DNA of 64,000 nt from Lepas anatifera (lineage: Eukaryota > Arthropoda > Thecostraca > Lepadidae). The position numbers were made by a program, and so were the translations under genes. How positions within the stretch are numbered: the first letter of the stretch is position 1; the number at the start of each line of letters is the position of its first letter. The notes below the pieces were generated by a model. The model was not told the DNA's origin. It searched no databases and worked only from the letters and a program-made list of their open reading frames with translations. Positions 1-11,049 of this stretch are shown one piece after another. Where the stretch lies: positions 62,001 through 126,000 of the forward strand of contig JAOTON010001943.1 in assembly GCA_034440635.1 (NCBI GenBank), read 5' to 3'.

Positions 1-99
1 GCGTTTTCAGTCATTACATCTGAACTAGAAAAGATAGAGCAAAACAATCTGGACTATTGGAATCCTCGCAGCAAGCCGAATCGAATGATATATATTATG

Positions 100-480
100 A
101 CCTTGCGAGGGCAAATTTAGGATTTGACCTGAACTGAGGTCAGGTTAAATTCAAATTAGGTCAAAATGCATATAATTAGAACTGCAACGTCAAGACAAAC
201 CTAATGGCGCTAAAGTAAACGTTTTCCCACCATTCATTACTAAGTTGTTCAGTTTTAACCATTTTCCCCGTGTATTTCCAATGGAGAGATGATGACGCGT
301 ACCTGACCTTAGGTGATCGATATGAGAAATACCGGAATAATTTTTAAGAACTCGGTGGGCCCATTATGTGATAAGAGTTTTAATCAGTTAGGTTCCCCCT
401 GTTTGACCTATGCTATCTTACTCTTTTTCAGGTCATTTGACCTGCACTGGTGACCTGAGCTGAGGTGACCAAGCCCTAAA
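100..480. repeat. AGGTCA/TGACCT-rich dispersed repeat
   Basis: AT-rich sequence with many copies of AGGTCA or its complement TGACCT, for example around 120-165 and 425-465. The same style of sequence recurs near 32.0, 36.2, 43.0, 46.2-47.7, 50.3-51.0 and 54.9-55.7 kb, so this is a dispersed repeat family rather than a local accident. No coding potential is seen. Confidence 0.5.
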
Positions 481-656
481 ATGTTGACAAGTTGTAAAAA
501 TGATCAAAGGCAAGGTACGGCGGCGCTACAAGCCACCGTTTTTATTTTATCTCCGAAAAAACCGATAACTGGAAACAGCTGCCGTGTACGTAGAGTGACT
601 GTGTATGTGTGCTGAAAATATGCAGAAATGTCCTCAGACCGGGGGCACCAAAATAT

Positions 657-1244
<588 letters not shown>

Positions 1245-1592
1245 CAGCCCACGGACTTGTTGCCGGGTTGACTGCTGGACGCTCCTGCAGGGAGGACCGT
1301 GTCCCGTCGCCACGGGCCGCCGACCCCGTTGGCAGCCGCTGCATTGTCGCCGGCGAGAGAATCCGCGCGGTGTCGACTTTTCCCATCTGTCCAACGTCAC
1401 TGCTGTCGCATTGTGTTTCCAATGTAAGAATCAGAAAATTGAACCGGGGTGAAACCGTCAATTTTTCCCGGCTGTTCGTCCACGTCGGCTTCACTGGCGG
1501 AGAAATCCCAGAGTAGAAATCTGAGAGGTTCGGCGTGGCGCGCGCGTGAGTGTAGGCGGCAGGTCAGGTGGGCTGAGATACTGACGCCCCAG

Positions 1593-1733
1593 CTGGAGCC
1601 GTGACCGGTGCCGGGGCCGAGAGCCGGCTGGAGCCGTGACCGCTGCCGGGGCCGAGAGCCGGCTGGAGCCGTGACCGCTGCCGGGGCCTAGAGCCGGCTG
1701 GAGCCGTGACCGGTGCCGGGGCCGAGAGCCGGC
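1593..1733. repeat. 35-bp GC-rich minisatellite, about 4 copies
   Basis: The unit starts GGAGCCGTGACCG and recurs with a 35-bp period at about 1596, 1631, 1666 and 1701, with single-base differences between copies. It lies in a GC-rich island (about 1250-2000) in which no gene was recognised. Confidence 0.9.
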
Positions 1734-2640
1734 CCAGTTGAGACACCTCTCACTCGGCCGTCGCCGCCGCCCGCTCCGACTATTACGCAAAGTAAAAGTG
1801 GGTAAGAGAGCGCACAGCGACCCGCCGTGAATGCTCTGCACCGCTGAGGCGTCGCGGCGTTTGGTCACGGCCAGCCATGTTGGAAAGTGAGCTGCGAGAC
1901 CCGGCGGACCACCCGACCCTCGCTCGAGATGGGTGTCTGTCGGGCGTGCGACCATCTCTCGGGATGGTCATCGCCCGGTGGCCGACGGCAAACCTAGCAT
2001 GTGTGGGGCATATGCGCACGTAGGGGTCGCGATTTCGATTTCAAAATACGATTTTTGGGTATTTTTGGCCCAAATTGGGATATAAGTGCATATGACAATA
2101 CCGTCATGGATCTTATCAATATAAATGCACTTATAGAATAAAATGGCCCATAAGCTTACGTTTGGTAACATTTTTATATTAATATCTTTGCTGGCTTTTT
2201 TATATGCGTCCAATCATACAGTTACCACCCGTCTCGGAGCGCCACTGACCTAGCGGGGGCTCAATTCCAGCTGCAGGGCGCTCTACCGGAGGCAGGGAAA
2301 ACGCTGCGATTGACTGTTGTTACGCGAAATGCTACTGTGAGGCTCTGCGCCATCTGTGAGCCCTGCTGCGACGCACGGTGCGGTTTCTTGTGCTGATTTA
2401 CGCGCCGGCCTGGTCGGCCTGCAATGTGGCCGCCGAGGCAACGGTTGTAGATTTGGCTCTACATCAGGACCTCCTGCGCTTCAAGTGCGTGGACGGTGAC
2501 GTGGCCGAGCGCTAATCAATGAGGTCGGATAGCTCAGTAGCCCCGCTGATGGCGACATTCCCGTCATCATAGTATCTCGCCGGACTTGGCGCAGTTCAGC
2601 AGAGTGTTCGCCATGGTGTCCTTATTCATATCCTGATATC
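1734..2640. other. No gene recognised
   Basis: The first 250 bp are GC-rich flank of the 35-bp minisatellite. The remainder is mixed AT-rich sequence without a convincing reading frame, splice-bounded exon or known repeat end. Confidence 0.4.
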
Positions 2641-2683
2641 CTGATGGTATCTTCACCAGCCACGTCTGAAAAATTCCTTTTAC

Positions 2684-2713
2684 CTGATGATGGTCTATGA
2701 CCGAAACGTTGTC
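2684..2713 (+). other. Hammerhead-ribozyme-like core, probable Penelope-like element end
   Basis: In order the sequence shows CTGATGA (2684-2690), one extra T, a 4-bp stem GGTC/GACC with loop TAT (2692-2702), GAAA (2703-2706), and a possible two-base-pair stem AC/GT (2706-2712) followed by C2713. This is the box order of a hammerhead ribozyme, a motif known from the terminal repeats of Penelope-like retroelements. Against an active ribozyme: the extra T before stem II, and no helix I directly flanking the core. GGTAT at 2646-2650 could pair with ATACC at 2714-2718 but lies 33 nt away. It is best read as a decayed Penelope terminal fragment. Confidence 0.45.
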
Positions 2714-2762
2714 ATACCAGGCCCTGTCTCTTTCAGCTCCTTTTGTTTTCGGCCATCTTCCC

Positions 2763-3196
2763 TTAAAAGGGAATGTGGCACCTTGGTCGAATCCCGGAAT
2801 TTAGTGTAATTATTTTATTTTTAGGCGAAAATTATGAAAATGTCCGTGATTCTCCTGAACGATGTACAATAAGCTCAATATTTTGATATTTAAAATGCTC
2901 CTCTATGGTAAAAAACCTCTGCTTCTCGATGACGTCATGATCTGGCAACTACTACCGTATTTAATAGGCTTCAATAGGCTGACTACCCACCGTGACGTCA
3001 GCGTGACGTCATGCGAACAGCTGACAACTGTGGCCGGCTCCTTGGGTACATTTCGGGTACATTTCAGGTACGTTTTTAGCTTTTATTTACGGAAATTTCG
3101 AGTTCCAAGACAAATAATATGTCAGTTCTTTAGCATGCCTTACACCTTGGCTAGCCCAGTTAAAATCACGGTATAAAGGTGCCACTTTCCCTTTAA
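2763..3196 (+). mobile_element. R1 MITE, TTAA-flanked
   Basis: A 434-bp non-coding element bounded by TTAA at both ends, with terminal inverted repeats reading AAGGGAATGTGGCACC at the left and its complement at the right (one mismatch). Other copies lie at 14985-15439, 39567-40027 (reversed), 29250-29607 (left end missing) and 63022-63289 (right end missing). TTAA flanks fit piggyBac-type target choice; that superfamily assignment is inference, because no transposase is present. Confidence 0.85.
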
Positions 3197-5020
3197 GTTT
3201 ATGTGCATTTTTTCTACTCCGGTTTTTTAGCGCTGTTTTGATATACTTTTTTGCATCCCGATCATGATAGCATGTTTCGCTCCTGTGTTAAAGTTTTAGG
3301 GCAGCTTAATATGAAGTTTCTCCGCAGGGAACAGTTTTTAAGCGTCTTATTCTGACCTGGTATTTTTTGGCTTTTCCAGTTTTCTTGGTCGTTTTAGTCA
3401 CTACCAATTGAAGGGAAGCTTTATTGTTTGGTTTGTATTTTTTGCATTCAAGACACACTGTCTGTTTATCTTCTGAATCAAGGCGAAACGTCATTCCTTC
3501 TTAATATTTCAGTTGGCGCTCTATCTCCAGCAAGCTCTCAAGAGAACTTCAAAGCGAACAATGGCGATTTCTGGGAGCGCGGGGCTACAAACCCCGCGAT
3601 GTTTCCTGGACAGTGATGTGGCTTGTACGAGTCGGTGACATTTCAATAATTACAATGCTCCCAGCCGTTGATATAACCGTGTTCACTCTGGGGCTTCAGT
3701 GACAGTTTTTCAATCATTTAACGCCTAGTTTGACATAAATTAGAGTAAACATAACGTGCAGGTACAGCTGGAGCACGGCAGGCAACGGCGTGTATGTGTG
3801 CCAACTGGCTGCACCACGTGGAGCACAACTAGCGGGCAGCCAGTGGCAGTGCCGCGTGACCAGCCCACTGTACACCCGGGCTTGGTGTTGGTGCGACAAA
3901 CACCGCTGCCAGCCACGCTGGCGCACCGCTCTCCGCCGCCCTTTCACCAGCTGAGCAATTCTGGCTTGAATTGGACGGGGCGACCGCGCGTGTCACAGCG
4001 GTCACCGCGCAGGCGCGGGGTTGGGGCGGCCACGCCAGAGCATAAGCTAATGCCTTTCATAACAGCTGCAGAAAAGAGATCGTAGAGCAACTGTGGAGGA
4101 ATGTATTGTATATATGAATATAGTCTAACTCGGAAATGGGAGTTGAACACAACGTGGGGGATAAAAATGAGGACCAATATACCAAGCTGAGGAAATGTAA
4201 GATGAAGACAAAAGTGATTATTTATATTTCCCGTATATTTTACTGAGCAGAGCTAGATCAAATTTTAGACAACATTGGAATCCCTTCCTCTTTGGAAATC
4301 GAATGATGTACTATGCGAACATTCTATGTCAAATTGTAAAAGTTGCATGGCCTCAAGCCAGGTTATGGCCAAGTATTGACATAGTATGGACATATGGCAC
4401 TCCTTTCACCTCCCAGTGACAAGACAAGCACAATAATATCCAAATGAAAGCTCTATCTCAATGCAGTGCTAAGATGCAAAACAATTACAGCATGCTCAGA
4501 TGACCTCAGTTGGGGGTGGGGTGTCAGATACTCAAAAGCTTAACTTAACCAAGAACGTGCTGAGAATACATCCGAACTTGATCAATCCCGTATTTACTGC
4601 AAGTTATCCTTTATTTTTCCCCATTGCCTCATAATGGCGTTACTAAAAATTGACCCCGTCCTTGGTCAACAGTTCGAAATGTCTGAGATAATATCTCTTT
4701 GGACCCTAATAACATCATCGTATCTTGAAAGTTTAGACGAGAGGCGTAATATTAGAAGGAGAAGAAGAAAACGTTTACTTCTTTCGTTACATGATCAGCT
4801 TATGATTTTGAATTGGCGTAAAATCATGAAGCTTATATCAAGGCGCCGCTCGTGTCAAAGTTACATCAAATATTGTTTTTCGGAATGGAAAAGAAAACCA
4901 CACTGAGTGGAAAAGCACAAAAAAAGAAAAAATCAAATTAATGAAAAAAGTTCCTAACCAGTCACCGCAATGGGAATACTTGAGCGAGTAACCCGCCTCG
5001 TCAGGTCCTCGGAGATCCCT
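3197..5020. other. No gene recognised
   Basis: Mixed sequence without a recognisable gene. A short GC-rich stretch lies at about 3760-4060. The small reading frames here (for example 4634-4906) have no recognisable motif. A GGCGAAACGTC string near 3483-3493 recalls Penelope terminal motifs but lacks the other boxes. Confidence 0.4.
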
Positions 5021-5026
5021 TCGCCG

Positions 5027-5454
5027 TACACGCAGCCACCTGTGCCTTGTGCATCCTACTCACCCGCCACCAACAGTCCCGCCGTACGCGCACGCAACCA
5101 CCTGTGCCTTGTGCATCCTACTCACCCGCCACCAACAATCCCGCCGCAGTACACGCAGCCACCTGTGCCTGGTGCATCCCACTCACCCGCCACCAACAGT
5201 CCCGCCGCCGTACACGCAGCCACCTGTGCCTGGTGCATCCTACTCACCCGCCACCAACAGTCCCGCCGCAGTACACGCAGCCACCTGTGCCTGGTGCATC
5301 CTACTCACCCGCCACCAACAGTCCCGCCGCCGTACACGCAGCCACCTGTGCCTGGTGCATCCCACTCACCCGCCACCAACAGTCCCGCCGCCGTACACGC
5401 AGCCACCTGTGCCTGGTGCATCCTACTCACCCGCCACCAACAGTCCTTCCGCCG
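5027..5454. repeat. 61-bp minisatellite, 7 copies
   Basis: The unit beginning TACACGCAGCCACCTGTGCC recurs at 5027, 5085, 5150, 5211, 5272, 5333 and 5394; the later units are exactly 61 bp apart. The first units are slightly shorter and more diverged. Because 61 is not a multiple of three, the unit reads through in several frames and produces long proline-rich apparent frames that are not evidence of a gene. Confidence 0.95.
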
Positions 5455-5522
5455 CACCCCGAGCTGCCAGTGCCGCTGCAATGTCACTTTGAGCGAAGTT
5501 TGGAACTGCCCTGCCCTCTTTG

Positions 5523-5952
5523 TCGCTTGAAGGGAATAGACTTCTTTGTCGAAATTCTAAAAAAAACAAGAGGTGTGAAAATCAGGAAACAAAATTGTTC
5601 CCCCACTCTCATAAGCTAAAAACAGAAACATCGCCTCGTTTCGAACAATATGCGACGTCATCAAAATAACACTTAGAAATCAGTGAAATCCCTAACCGTG
5701 ATCATAGTCTCGCCGTGAAGGCCCATTCACGGTGTTTCCGCATGACCGAGACTACATGCAGGGCTATTCAAATACATGGTGAAATAATCGTTTATAATTC
5801 GTCCGCTCTCATCACCAGTATCATCTTTGTTTACTTGACACGGTAATCTTACTCTCCGTCCGCCCATCCATTCTAGGTCTTGTTAAGCACTGGTGCAAAA
5901 GCTGAACGACAGATGGTGCAACGGCGGCCGTAGATTAGTCAGTGGTTGAAAG

Positions 5953-6035
<83 letters not shown>

Positions 6036-6275
6036 TAAAGAAACAATTTCATAATTGGATTTTGAGGAAAAAAATGATATTTGCTTCGGCAAGTACGGGG
6101 AGGGAGAACGTGATGTGTGTTGCAGCCATTGAGCGCACTTTTGCCCAGTGATGATCTGCAATGGACAACCACTCGCCCAAAGCTTTCGGTCGACAGACAT
6201 ATTGCATGCTGGTTCACTTGCTAGCATGTTGTTTTCAGCGAGTGTGCGGGGCTTAGGCCTCACAACCAATCCTGG
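5523..6275 (+). mobile_element. R2 dispersed repeat copy, truncated
   Basis: It shares long stretches with 45322-46089, 36540-37028, 28666-29225 and 31184-31430, including the CCATTCACGGTGTTTCCGCATG block and the GTTAAGCACTGGTGCAAAA block. Complete R2 copies appear to end in TTAAAGGGA at both ends. This copy has the left end as TTGAAGGGAA and loses the right end. Its centre, where other copies carry an ATATAT palindrome, has expanded into the AT microsatellite at 5956-6031. Confidence 0.75.
5956..6031. repeat. (AT)n microsatellite
   Basis: Uninterrupted AT run of about 76 bp at the position where related R2 copies have a short TA palindrome. It therefore appears to have expanded within the transposon copy. 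Confidence 0.97.
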
Positions 6276-6640
6276 TTAGAAACAGCCTGGTTGATTCGCC
6301 GGTTCTGCCCCGGTCACTAAGCCGGTAAAGGGTACAGGCTGTTATCGTGCATCCCTCAACTAAGGCCAGTTGATTGCCGGAAGGAATGGCTTGAATCAAT
6401 TATAATGTTCATCAAAATACGTGCTTTCGGAGACTGTCAGAAAATATCAAGCACAACATCGAGTAGAACTTTCTTCATAGATTGTGAAAACCACACATAT
6501 TGACACGTAGCTTTCAAGGTTTTGCGGCAAGGCAAGGCTTCAAGGCTTCGTTCCGACTGATACCCGACTGCATCCCCATTACCGACTGGAAGCGCAAATT
6601 TTGCAAACCTCACCGCTCGCATTTAAGGTATTGCAACCTT

Positions 6641-6907
6641 CCTGGAGTTTGTCAGATAATACAATTGCGTTGCTTGTGAAAAGCTCTTTCGGAAGATATC
6701 AAATTTCATGCAGTAAAATGTAAAAGAATGGGCTCTGGATGTTTGCCAAGATACAAAAAAGCACACGGAATTTTTATTGCAGGAAACGGCACCAAATAAG
6801 GATTTGTGGGCTGCATATTTGGAATCTACGCATGAAACGGGATCAGAAGCAAGAAAAACCCAATTAGGTGTTCTCAATTTCTTATACATTAGCTGAAGCA
6901 GTGCTTG
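6641..6907. repeat. Diverged dispersed repeat, copy 1
   Basis: The last part (about 6788-6903) aligns by eye with about 11655-11765: both contain GCRCCAAA, GGATTT, a TTTGGAATCT block, CGCATRAAAC and a terminal TTAGCNGAAG string. Copy A of the ORF1-only retrotransposon is inserted right behind this segment. No coding content is seen. Confidence 0.4.
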
Positions 6908-7625
6908 CATGCTTATGCCTCCACCGTACCCTCCTCCACCACCGCCCACACAGACGCCTTCCAACATAGCAGACGCATGTTCCGTGATCCCAGGGTCGCG
7001 TGACGGAAAACGGAGGCTCTGCTCCCCGACTTCCGACTCCGAAAAGACGTCCCCTCACCACGGTGCCAGGAAGCACCAGAAACCAGAGTTTCTTTCCCGA
7101 TACTCAAAGGGGAAGAAAATATGGGTGCCAAGGGTGCAAAAAGAGTTCCCTATGAAAATCAAGCAAGCTGGCTCATTGGAAAGTTTTGGAGAAGTCCAAA
7201 ATGTTTGGCAGGATGTGCCACGCCCTTCTGCCGTTAGTGATAAAAGGCATTCCGGGCCTAGAGCCCGGGAGGCCTACATGGGCGGGAACACGACGTTCGT
7301 TCGCCGATCTCCGCCCAAAGGTCTCGGAAACCCTGAGCGAACCGAGAGACCTCAACAATGGGATGCAAGCACAGCTTGGTGCGTGTCAGAAATGTTTGAT
7401 GGGAGGAGCTGGGAAACCTAGAAACTGTTAAGTAATGCCAGATTTCTTGTCACCCCTTAAACAACATCGCATATTATGCTTGCCATGCAAGTGGCCTTGA
7501 CACCCATGATCTAAATTACCCTGGCATGATCTAGATTAAGCATATTATTATGAATTGAAAAACATGGTAATGGTGGGCGCGTATAGCCCAGTTGCTGAAA
7601 GCGCCCTAAAACACCAATACACACA
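6908..7625 (+). mobile_element. ORF1-only retrotransposon, copy A, 5'-truncated
   Basis: This is nearly identical to 10380-11113 of copy B and carries only the last third of ORF1 plus the 3' untranslated region. It ends in the hairpin GGGCGC (7575-7580)/GCGCCC (7601-7606) and an AC tail. CTGAAGCAGTG occurs at 6893-6903 and again at 7626-7636, an 11-bp target-site duplication with four extra bases (6904-6907) at the 5' junction. Severe 5' truncation, a target duplication and a simple-sequence tail are the signature of target-primed reverse transcription. Confidence 0.92.
6909..7421 (+). pseudogene. 3' fragment of the retrotransposon ORF1 (gag-like) gene
   Basis: An open 170-codon fragment equal to the C-terminal part of the 701-residue protein of copy B (from its residue 531). 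It starts with the proline-rich stretch and continues through the conserved WVPRVQKEFP and SLESFGEVQNVWQDVPRP blocks to the same stop. The zinc knuckles and N-terminus are missing because the insertion is 5'-truncated. The reading frame has stayed open, which fits a recent insertion. The internal ATG at 6909 is unlikely to be used as a real start. Confidence 0.85.
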
Positions 7626-7787
7626 CTGAAGCAGTGTGTGGAGCATTTGGATTGACTGTCTCAAAAACCGGAACCTTCCCCGAGGGCAACCTTTCCGAAC
7701 CAGAACCCTCCGGTTGCCTGGCCGAAGAGGGAGAGGCATCATCGCTAGTGTGGAGGCCAGTGACTCGACTGTCCCCTCAGGGGACCG

Positions 7788-7823
7788 ATCTTTACTTGCC
7801 GGATTCGTCCGGCAAGTAAAGAT
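7788..7823 (+). other. Perfect 16-bp hairpin with TTCG loop near the element 5' end
   Basis: Arm ATCTTTACTTGCCGGA (7788-7803), loop TTCG (7804-7807) and an exactly complementary arm (7808-7823). It begins 14 bases inside copy B, so it would be cap-proximal in a full-length transcript. A second small hairpin, GTCCCC/GGGGAC (7771-7785), sits just before it but borrows three bases from the target-site duplication and may be accidental. Confidence 0.9.
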
Positions 7824-8790
7824 TGGAGCAACGGGGTGTGACGCGCCCGGGGCCCCAGTCAGTCTTGGGAGGCACTTTGTCGCATCGCCGCGGATACATC
7901 TTTTCTAGCCCTCCGACGGCCGCCGCCTCTTCCGACTTCCCTCGGTTAGAGTCGGCGTCTGTCGTCGGTGGCTCTGGTGATGAGGTCCGCGGCGATGCTG
8001 ATGACTGCCTTACGGGCCTTTTGTTACCTGGTCGGTAACCGTATTGGATCGGGTCAGATCAGTCCTGCACCTCCCAGTATGTAGCTCCTGTTTGTTTTTG
8101 TTTTCTTATTTAGTTGATTATTTTTAGTTCCTGTCCTCTTTTTACGCTTCAGTTATTAGTCCCACAGTTATTTGCCTTCTTCGGCATTTTATGGGTGTAA
8201 GGCGCCCACTCGAGGCCTATCTCGAGCCCCGGCGACGAGGTTGACGGGATCCTGGGGGGTTGAGGTCCCCCTCGGGCGGGTCAGTCCCGAGGGCTCCAAC
8301 ACGCCCCCTTTGGCCCAGATATCTCGATCCAACCGGGGGTAAGCCGTCCGTAGGCTGCCGCGGGCGGCCTAGCTACGCGGCAGTGTCTACGGGCACTGTC
8401 GCTCGGTCCAGCTGGGCAGGGGGGATTATGTTTCGGGCGTGCGGCGCGGCGCCCTTCGCGGTGGGGACTGATAGTTCTTGCCGGGCGCGACGCGGGCCGG
8501 GGTTTCGGAAACCGTCGTTTTTCGAGACCCCGGCCTTTTGCGCGCGCCTGGTGGACCGCAGTCTCCGCTGCGTGATAGGTGCCGCGTTTTGCTTCGTCCC
8601 GACTCATGGCCCTGCCGGCCCACTGGGCTGATGGCGTCAAGGGGGTGGGTGCGTTCTGATTGGAGGGGTTGCGTGAGTATCTCTCGCCCCTCTGAGACGG
8701 GCGCACCTGCCCCCGTAGGCACTGTACCAGCCCCCGGGCCCAGCTATTGACAGCTGGTAACCCGGGGGGCCGAAGGTAAATTTATCTCTC

Positions 8791-10896
8791 ATGGCGTTAT
8801 CTCAGGTTCCCACTTCGACTGCACAGACCTCACGGATTTTGACCTCTGCTTCGAACCGGACAACCTCAAGCACGCTTTCTGATACCGCCGCTGTGAATAA
8901 CTTTTCGGATGATGCGACTGTCTCGCGAAACAAACCCGACCAGTCTACCCTCCTCCCCGAGTCAGCACGGGTGCTGCTAGTAGCGATAGAAAATGGCTAC
9001 AAAATGAACCCCTTTCAAACCGCCCAGGCTCTGTCGAAATTTGGAACAGTTTCTAATGCGCTTCGAATCTCGGAAACCGAAATCGAAGTGACCATGTCCA
9101 CCGAAACAGAGACAGCCGATCTTCTCGCCGCTGAGTCACTAACGTATAGAAGTAGAGATTCGGACCACTCGATCCCAGTCACTGTTAGGCTACACCCGAC
9201 AAAAAATACGGTAAGGGGTGTCATCTCAACGGAGCTGTTGGAGGGTTTGACGGACGACGAAATACTCGAGGGTATGAATGAGCAGGGAGTTGTGAGTGTG
9301 AGGAGGATGAACAGGAGAGAGAAGGGAAAGTTGGTAGGTACCAACACCATCGTACTTGCGTTCCGAGACAAGAAGCTACCAGAGAGGGTTCGTGTGGGAT
9401 GGAGATATGTAGCTGTCCGTAGATACGTGCCTGACCCCACACGTTGCTTTCGCTGCCAGCGATATGGCCACGTAGCCAAATCCTGCAAAGGGAAAGAAAG
9501 GTGTGCGAAATGCTCAGTCCCTGGGCATGGATCGAGAACTTGTGAGGCTAGTAAGCCCAAATGCACTGGCTGCGAAGGCGACCACGAGGCTTGGTGCCGG
9601 ACCTGCCCTACCTTTCTTTCAGAGCGGCAGAAGGTGAAAGATAAGTTCCGTGCAGAACAACAGGATGCCGGAAAGCAGGGCTCCACAAATCCCAACCTGG
9701 CTTCAATTCATCCCGAGGTACAGGTTTTGCAAACACCTCCAGTGGTTGCAACCGATGTGGTTCGTCCTCCCAGTTCGTATAGGGACGCACTAACTGGAGA
9801 CAAAGGCCAGCTTAAACCACTGTTAAGTTTGGGCACGAGCATGGGCGACATCTCACACCTGTCACTGCGAGACTTCCTCATACTTATCGGTGGGCTCTTT
9901 TCGCACGCGGATGGGGGTGACACTGGATGTCCAAGTCCTCCAGAAACCATGGACAAGGGTACTCAAACTGAAACGGATGCAGGGATTTCGGACGCTACCT
10001 CTACCACGACACTGCCTTCCACTCTGACCACAACATCAACAGATCAGTGCATTCAGACATGTCTGGATGACAGTCACAGTCTCGTCACCACTGAACTCTC
10101 CAAGGACACCTCCGAGCATGAGGGTGAGGTACCAGCAGCCACCGCTGAACTTACCACGGATCCTACCGGGGGTGAGAGTGAGGAGAAAAGTCTACCTTTA
10201 GCTGCTAAGGAAATTAAGACACAGTCTGGAATCGCTGCCCAGCCCGCTTCACTTCGGAAAGCGCGGGCCAAACCGCTGAAACATGGTTCTGAACGTTCAG
10301 CCTCAGCGCCACCTAAAGGACGCAGTTTGCGAAAAGAGCAGAGCGTGGCACTTCTTCCAACTCCTGCGAACGGTGACACCATGCTTATGCCTCCACCGTA
10401 CCCTCCTCCACCACCGCCCACACAGACGCCTTCCAACATAGCAGACGCATGTTCCGTGATCCCAGAGTCGCGTGACGGAAAACGGAGGCTCTGCTCCCCG
10501 ACCTCCGACTCCGAAAAGACGTCTCCTCACCACGGTGCCAGGAAGCACCAGAAACCAGAGTTTCTTTTCCGAGACTCAAAGGGGAAGAAAATATGGGTGC
10601 CAAGGGTGCAAAAAGAGTTCCCTATGAAAATCAAGCAAGCTGGCTCGTTGGAAAGTTTTGGAGAAGTCCAAAATGTTTGGCAGGATGTGCCTCGCCCTTC
10701 TGCCGTTAGTGATAGAAGGAATTCTGGACCTAGAGCCCGGGAGGCCTACATGGGCGGGAACACGACGTTCGTTCGCCGATCTCCGCCCAAAGGTCTCGGA
10801 TATCCTGAGCGAACCGAGAGACCTCCTCAACAATGGGATGCAAGCACAGCTTGGTGCGTGTCAGAAATGTTTGATGGGAGGAGCTGGGAAACCTAG
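8791..10896 (+). CDS. ORF1 (gag-like zinc-knuckle protein) of a non-LTR retrotransposon
   Basis: An intact 701-residue frame. Residues 1-45 are Ser/Thr-rich. Three zinc knuckles lie at about 219-275: two of the form C-x2-C-x4-H-x4-C and a third C-x2-C-x3-H-x6-C, typical of ORF1 proteins in the I/Jockey group of LINEs, where such proteins bind element RNA and form RNP particles. The middle (about 380-470) is Thr/Ser/Glu-rich, and a proline run starts at residue 534. The last 140 residues (WVPRVQKEFP, SFGEVQNVWQDVPRP, the terminal RSWET) are strongly conserved in copies A and C but match no domain I recognise. The ATG follows a 1-kb leader and aligns with the ATG of copy C. No second ORF follows. 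The family role is established; details of this protein are inference. Confidence 0.9.
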   Translation: MALSQVPTSTAQTSRILTSASNRTTSSTLSDTAAVNNFSDDATVSRNKPDQSTLLPESARVLLVAIENGYKMNPFQTAQALSKFGTVSNALRISETEIEVTMSTETETADLLAAESLTYRSRDSDHSIPVTVRLHPTKNTVRGVISTELLEGLTDDEILEGMNEQGVVSVRRMNRREKGKLVGTNTIVLAFRDKKLPERVRVGWRYVAVRRYVPDPTRCFRCQRYGHVAKSCKGKERCAKCSVPGHGSRTCEASKPKCTGCEGDHEAWCRTCPTFLSERQKVKDKFRAEQQDAGKQGSTNPNLASIHPEVQVLQTPPVVATDVVRPPSSYRDALTGDKGQLKPLLSLGTSMGDISHLSLRDFLILIGGLFSHADGGDTGCPSPPETMDKGTQTETDAGISDATSTTTLPSTLTTTSTDQCIQTCLDDSHSLVTTELSKDTSEHEGEVPAATAELTTDPTGGESEEKSLPLAAKEIKTQSGIAAQPASLRKARAKPLKHGSERSASAPPKGRSLRKEQSVALLPTPANGDTMLMPPPYPPPPPPTQTPSNIADACSVIPESRDGKRRLCSPTSDSEKTSPHHGARKHQKPEFLFRDSKGKKIWVPRVQKEFPMKIKQAGSLESFGEVQNVWQDVPRPSAVSDRRNSGPRAREAYMGGNTTFVRRSPPKGLGYPERTERPPQQWDASTAWCVSEMFDGRSWET

Positions 10897-11049
10897 ACAC
10901 TGTTAAGTAATGCCAGATTTCTTGTCACCCCTTAAACAACATTGCATATTATCCTTGCCATGCAAGTGGCCTTGACACCCATAATCTTTATTACCCTGGC
11001 AGGATCTAGATTAAGCATATTATTATGAATTGAAAAACATGGTAATGGT

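Noticed and set aside
3473..3500. Second Penelope-type motif (GGCGAAACGTC)
   Set aside because: The stem II partner and CTGATGA box are not recognisable; too short to call.
5027..5454. CRISPR-like array
   Set aside because: Units are contiguous near-identical 61-bp repeats without unique spacers, in a eukaryotic genome; it is a minisatellite.
7774..7880. HDV-like ribozyme at the 5' end of the gag-only element
   Set aside because: The strong hairpin is far longer than the P3 stem of that fold, and I could not place P1, P2 and P1.1 consistently.
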